6,462 nucleotides of DNA from DASXPG01 sp036493755. Its GTDB lineage: Bacteria; Gemmatimonadota; Gemmatimonadetes; Gemmatimonadales; JACORV01. The notes beneath the pieces were generated by a model. It did no database searches. It saw only the letters and a list, made by a program, of their open reading frames with translations, and was not told the origin of the DNA. Made by a program: the position numbers and the translations under genes. The DNA is taken from assembly GCA_036493755.1 (NCBI GenBank), contig DASXPG010000218.1:1-6462 (forward strand), read 5' to 3'. Shown here piece by piece: positions 5,144 to 6,462 of the stretch (the first letter of the stretch is position 1; every line of letters starts with the position of its first letter).

Positions 5144-6181
5144 ATGCTCGCCACGCTGCTCCTTGCCTCGACCGTCGCTGCGGCGCCGGCGGACACGACC
5201 GCGCGACACCTCACGCCGGTCTCCGTGCAGGTGGACGATCATCATCACCAGCTCTCGGTCACCATCGGACCGTTCCATGTGGCGGCCGGCATGGCGATGC
5301 ACGACATGGACATGATGGTGATGGCGCAACAGGAGTCGCTGGTCGGCATGTTCGACTGGCCCGTGGACCGGCGTTTCCACGGCGTCCGCCTCGAGGTCAT
5401 CGACGCCAAGGGCGACTCGCTGCCGCGCCGCCTGCTGCACCACACGTACATGGTGAACTTCGACCGCCGCCAGCTGGTCTACCCGATCGTCGAGCGCACC
5501 TTCTCCTTCGGCGAAGAAACCGAGGACATGACGCTCCCGACCGCCCTCGGCGTGCCGATGAAGGGCGGCCAGCACATGGGCATCGTGATCATGTGGAACA
5601 ACGAGACCGGCCACGACATCGACGGCGCGTACGTCCGCTATACCTTCCACCTTAATCCACGCCACCAGTGGCCGCGGCCGACGCCGATCCTGCCGTTCTT
5701 CGTGGACTCGCACATGGTGATCGGGCGATCCGACACCTTCAATGTGCCACCCGGCGGCCGGGTGCTTTCGACCGATTTCACCGTGCCGGTCAACGGCCAC
5801 CTTCTGGCTCTGAGCGGACATCTCCACGACCACGCTGTGACCGCCCAGATCACCGATGCGGAAACCGGCAAGACTCTGGTGACGATTCACGCCAGGCGCG
5901 ATACGACCGGCCACGTGCTGTCGGTGTCGCGCGAGCATCCGCTGCTGTGGCGCGGCGGCCCGCACTTCTCCGCCGGCCGGCAGTATCGTCTCGTTGTCAC
6001 ATATGACAACCCGACCAGCGACACGCTGACCGGAGTGATGGGAATGGTCGGCGGCATCTTCGTTCCCGACCGCATGCACCGCTGGCCGCTGGTGGATGCC
6101 ACCAATCCCGCGACCCGCGACGACATCGGCGGGCTCTACAACAGCATCCCCACGGCGGCGCCGGAGCGGCACGGAGGCTGA
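5144..6181 (+). CDS. Secreted copper type II monooxygenase-like (PHM/DBM-like) protein
   Basis: A 345-residue predicted secreted protein. MLATLLLASTVAAAPA looks like a short signal peptide. After it come the His-rich DDHHHQ (31-36), VTIGPF (39-44) and a Met/His-rich loop GMAMHDMDMMVM (49-60). The N-terminal half has LLHHTYMV (H99-H100), resembling the HH copper ligands of peptidylglycine hydroxylating monooxygenase. The position where the third ligand His would sit appears as W151 in GIVIMWNN. The C-terminal half has FNVPPGG (199-205), GHLHDHA (H226, H228) and YDNPTSDTLTGVMGMVGGIFVP with M299/M301. The H-x-H to Met distance (71-73 residues) is close to that of PHM (70). So two barrel domains with a copper site each are plausible, the first perhaps modified. 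The ATG at 5144 gives the signal peptide; a possible TTG at 5108 is the -35 element. Homology is inferred from motifs and the substrate is unknown. A paralog follows at 6266. Confidence 0.5.
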   Translation: MLATLLLASTVAAAPADTTARHLTPVSVQVDDHHHQLSVTIGPFHVAAGMAMHDMDMMVMAQQESLVGMFDWPVDRRFHGVRLEVIDAKGDSLPRRLLHHTYMVNFDRRQLVYPIVERTFSFGEETEDMTLPTALGVPMKGGQHMGIVIMWNNETGHDIDGAYVRYTFHLNPRHQWPRPTPILPFFVDSHMVIGRSDTFNVPPGGRVLSTDFTVPVNGHLLALSGHLHDHAVTAQITDAETGKTLVTIHARRDTTGHVLSVSREHPLLWRGGPHFSAGRQYRLVVTYDNPTSDTLTGVMGMVGGIFVPDRMHRWPLVDATNPATRDDIGGLYNSIPTAAPERHGG

Positions 6182-6196
6182 CAGATTGCGTGTCAG
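6178..6196 (+). terminator. Weak hairpin over the stop codon of the first paralog
   Basis: CTGACA (6178-6183, overlapping the TGA stop at 6179-6181) pairs with TGTCAG (6191-6196) around a 7-base loop. It has the same 6-bp/7-base geometry as the hairpin over the yceI stop. No T-tract follows, so terminator function is doubtful. Confidence 0.25.
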
Positions 6197-6213
6197 GTAA
6201 CAGTCAGGCAGCA
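6192..6213. repeat. Two adjacent 11-bp direct repeats
   Basis: GTCAGGTAACA (6192-6202) and GTCAGGCAGCA (6203-6213) are directly adjacent and differ at two bases. They lie 15 bases upstream of the -35 of the second paralog, where an activator repeating once per helical turn could bind. The 11-bp period fits one turn of DNA, but chance is possible. Confidence 0.3.
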
Positions 6214-6227
6214 ATGCGTTCCTGGTG

Positions 6228-6256
6228 TTGCCAGTGAGCGCACCGACCCGTAGCTT
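6228..6256 (+). promoter_or_regulatory. Promoter for a probable leaderless mRNA (second paralog)
   Basis: TTGCCA (6228-6233; 5 of 6 to the TTGACA consensus) and TAGCTT (6251-6256) are exactly 17 bp apart. The ATG at 6266 is 9 bases past the -10, allowing a leader of zero to a few bases, and no Shine-Dalgarno site is present. It mirrors the promoter at 5108-5136. Confidence 0.5.
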
Positions 6257-6265
6257 CGTCGCGCC

Positions 6266-6462
6266 ATGATCGCCATCCTGCTCCCTCTGCTCGCCGCTGC
6301 CGCAGGCCCGCATCCCACGCACACCGTTGTCGCACATCCGCTGACGGTCGTGGACTCGAGCCGCGTCCCAGCGCCCGTTGATGTGCGGCTGGACGACCGG
6401 CATCACCACATCATCGTCACGGTGGGACCATTCAAGGTTCCGGCCACCGGGATGGAGATGAA
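6266..6462 (+). CDS. Second secreted paralog, 5' part (cut by window end)
   Basis: The frame is open from the ATG at 6266 to the last base, giving 65 residues. It begins with MIAILLPLLAAAAGPH, a probable signal peptide. Residues 37-65 align with the mature N-terminus of the upstream gene: PVDVRLDDRHHHIIVTVGPF against PVSVQVDDHHHQLSVTIGPF, then V-x-A and a G-M-x-M pair. Before a one-residue gap, 14 of 24 aligned positions are identical. The shared DD.HH, VT(I/V)GPF and GM.M features point to a tandem duplication followed by divergence. The copper-ligand region of this copy lies outside the window, so whether it restores the missing histidine of the first copy cannot be seen. There is a longer spacer (about 20 residues, His/Val-rich) between its signal and the homologous core. 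Confidence 0.7.
   Translation, partial: MIAILLPLLAAAAGPHPTHTVVAHPLTVVDSSRVPAPVDVRLDDRHHHIIVTVGPFKVPATGMEM

Noticed and set aside
5141..6409. Long open frame (422 codons) on the minus strand opposite the first paralog
   Set aside because: The protein has no recognisable motifs and is rich in His/Arg/Val from complementing GC-rich codons. The plus strand carries a signal peptide, ligand motifs and a homologous neighbour. It is an antisense shadow.
1..6462. CRISPR arrays, insertion sequences, tRNA or rRNA genes, toxin-antitoxin or defence systems
   Set aside because: No spaced repeats, transposase motifs, terminal inverted repeats, cloverleaf or rRNA-like sequence, or defence-related domains were seen. 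Gene content looks like ordinary chromosomal housekeeping plus envelope proteins.

Overview
The window is a 6.5-kb stretch of compact, GC-rich chromosomal DNA. It carries no mobile elements, CRISPR arrays, tRNA or rRNA genes. The coding style suggests a Gram-negative bacterium: a lipoprotein, Sec-secreted proteins, a periplasmic YceI protein and an M48 protease. A Gemmatimonadota-like or similar GC-rich soil/environmental lineage is plausible, but nothing here proves the taxon. Six complete genes have a visible Shine-Dalgarno-like site or a conventional start. Genes are truncated at both window edges.

Left part (1-2078): the C-terminal part of an M48 metallopeptidase (5' end outside the window) is followed on the same strand by a bacterioferritin-like diiron protein. 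Facing them is an aldo/keto reductase on the minus strand, with only 9 bases between the convergent stop codons.

Middle (2079-3650): a 107-bp divergent intergenic region holding a 19-bp inverted repeat separates the reductase from a TerB-like + DUF697-like protein. Next comes a SnoaL-like (NTF2-fold) protein whose ribosome binding site lies inside a strong 9-bp hairpin. A perfect 11-bp hairpin after it is the probable terminator between this gene and the convergent lipoprotein gene.

Right part (3648-6462): a minus-strand lipoprotein with a five-copy glycine-rich heptad repeat diverges from a secreted YceI-family protein. Downstream of yceI are two tandem secreted paralogs, the second cut by the window end. 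The complete copy shows the ligand pattern of copper type II ascorbate-dependent monooxygenases (PHM/DBM-like): an HH pair in the N-terminal half, and H-x-H plus a distal Met in the C-terminal half. One expected histidine appears to be replaced by Trp. Both paralogs lack a Shine-Dalgarno site. Both have a TTGCC(C/A) -35 and a TAGSTT -10 exactly 17 bp apart, placed so that transcription would begin at or within a few bases of the ATG. They may be leaderless and under shared control. This block (envelope lipoprotein, YceI and two copper-protein-like paralogs) is the most interesting part of the window. A common role at the cell envelope is inference from position and secretion signals only.
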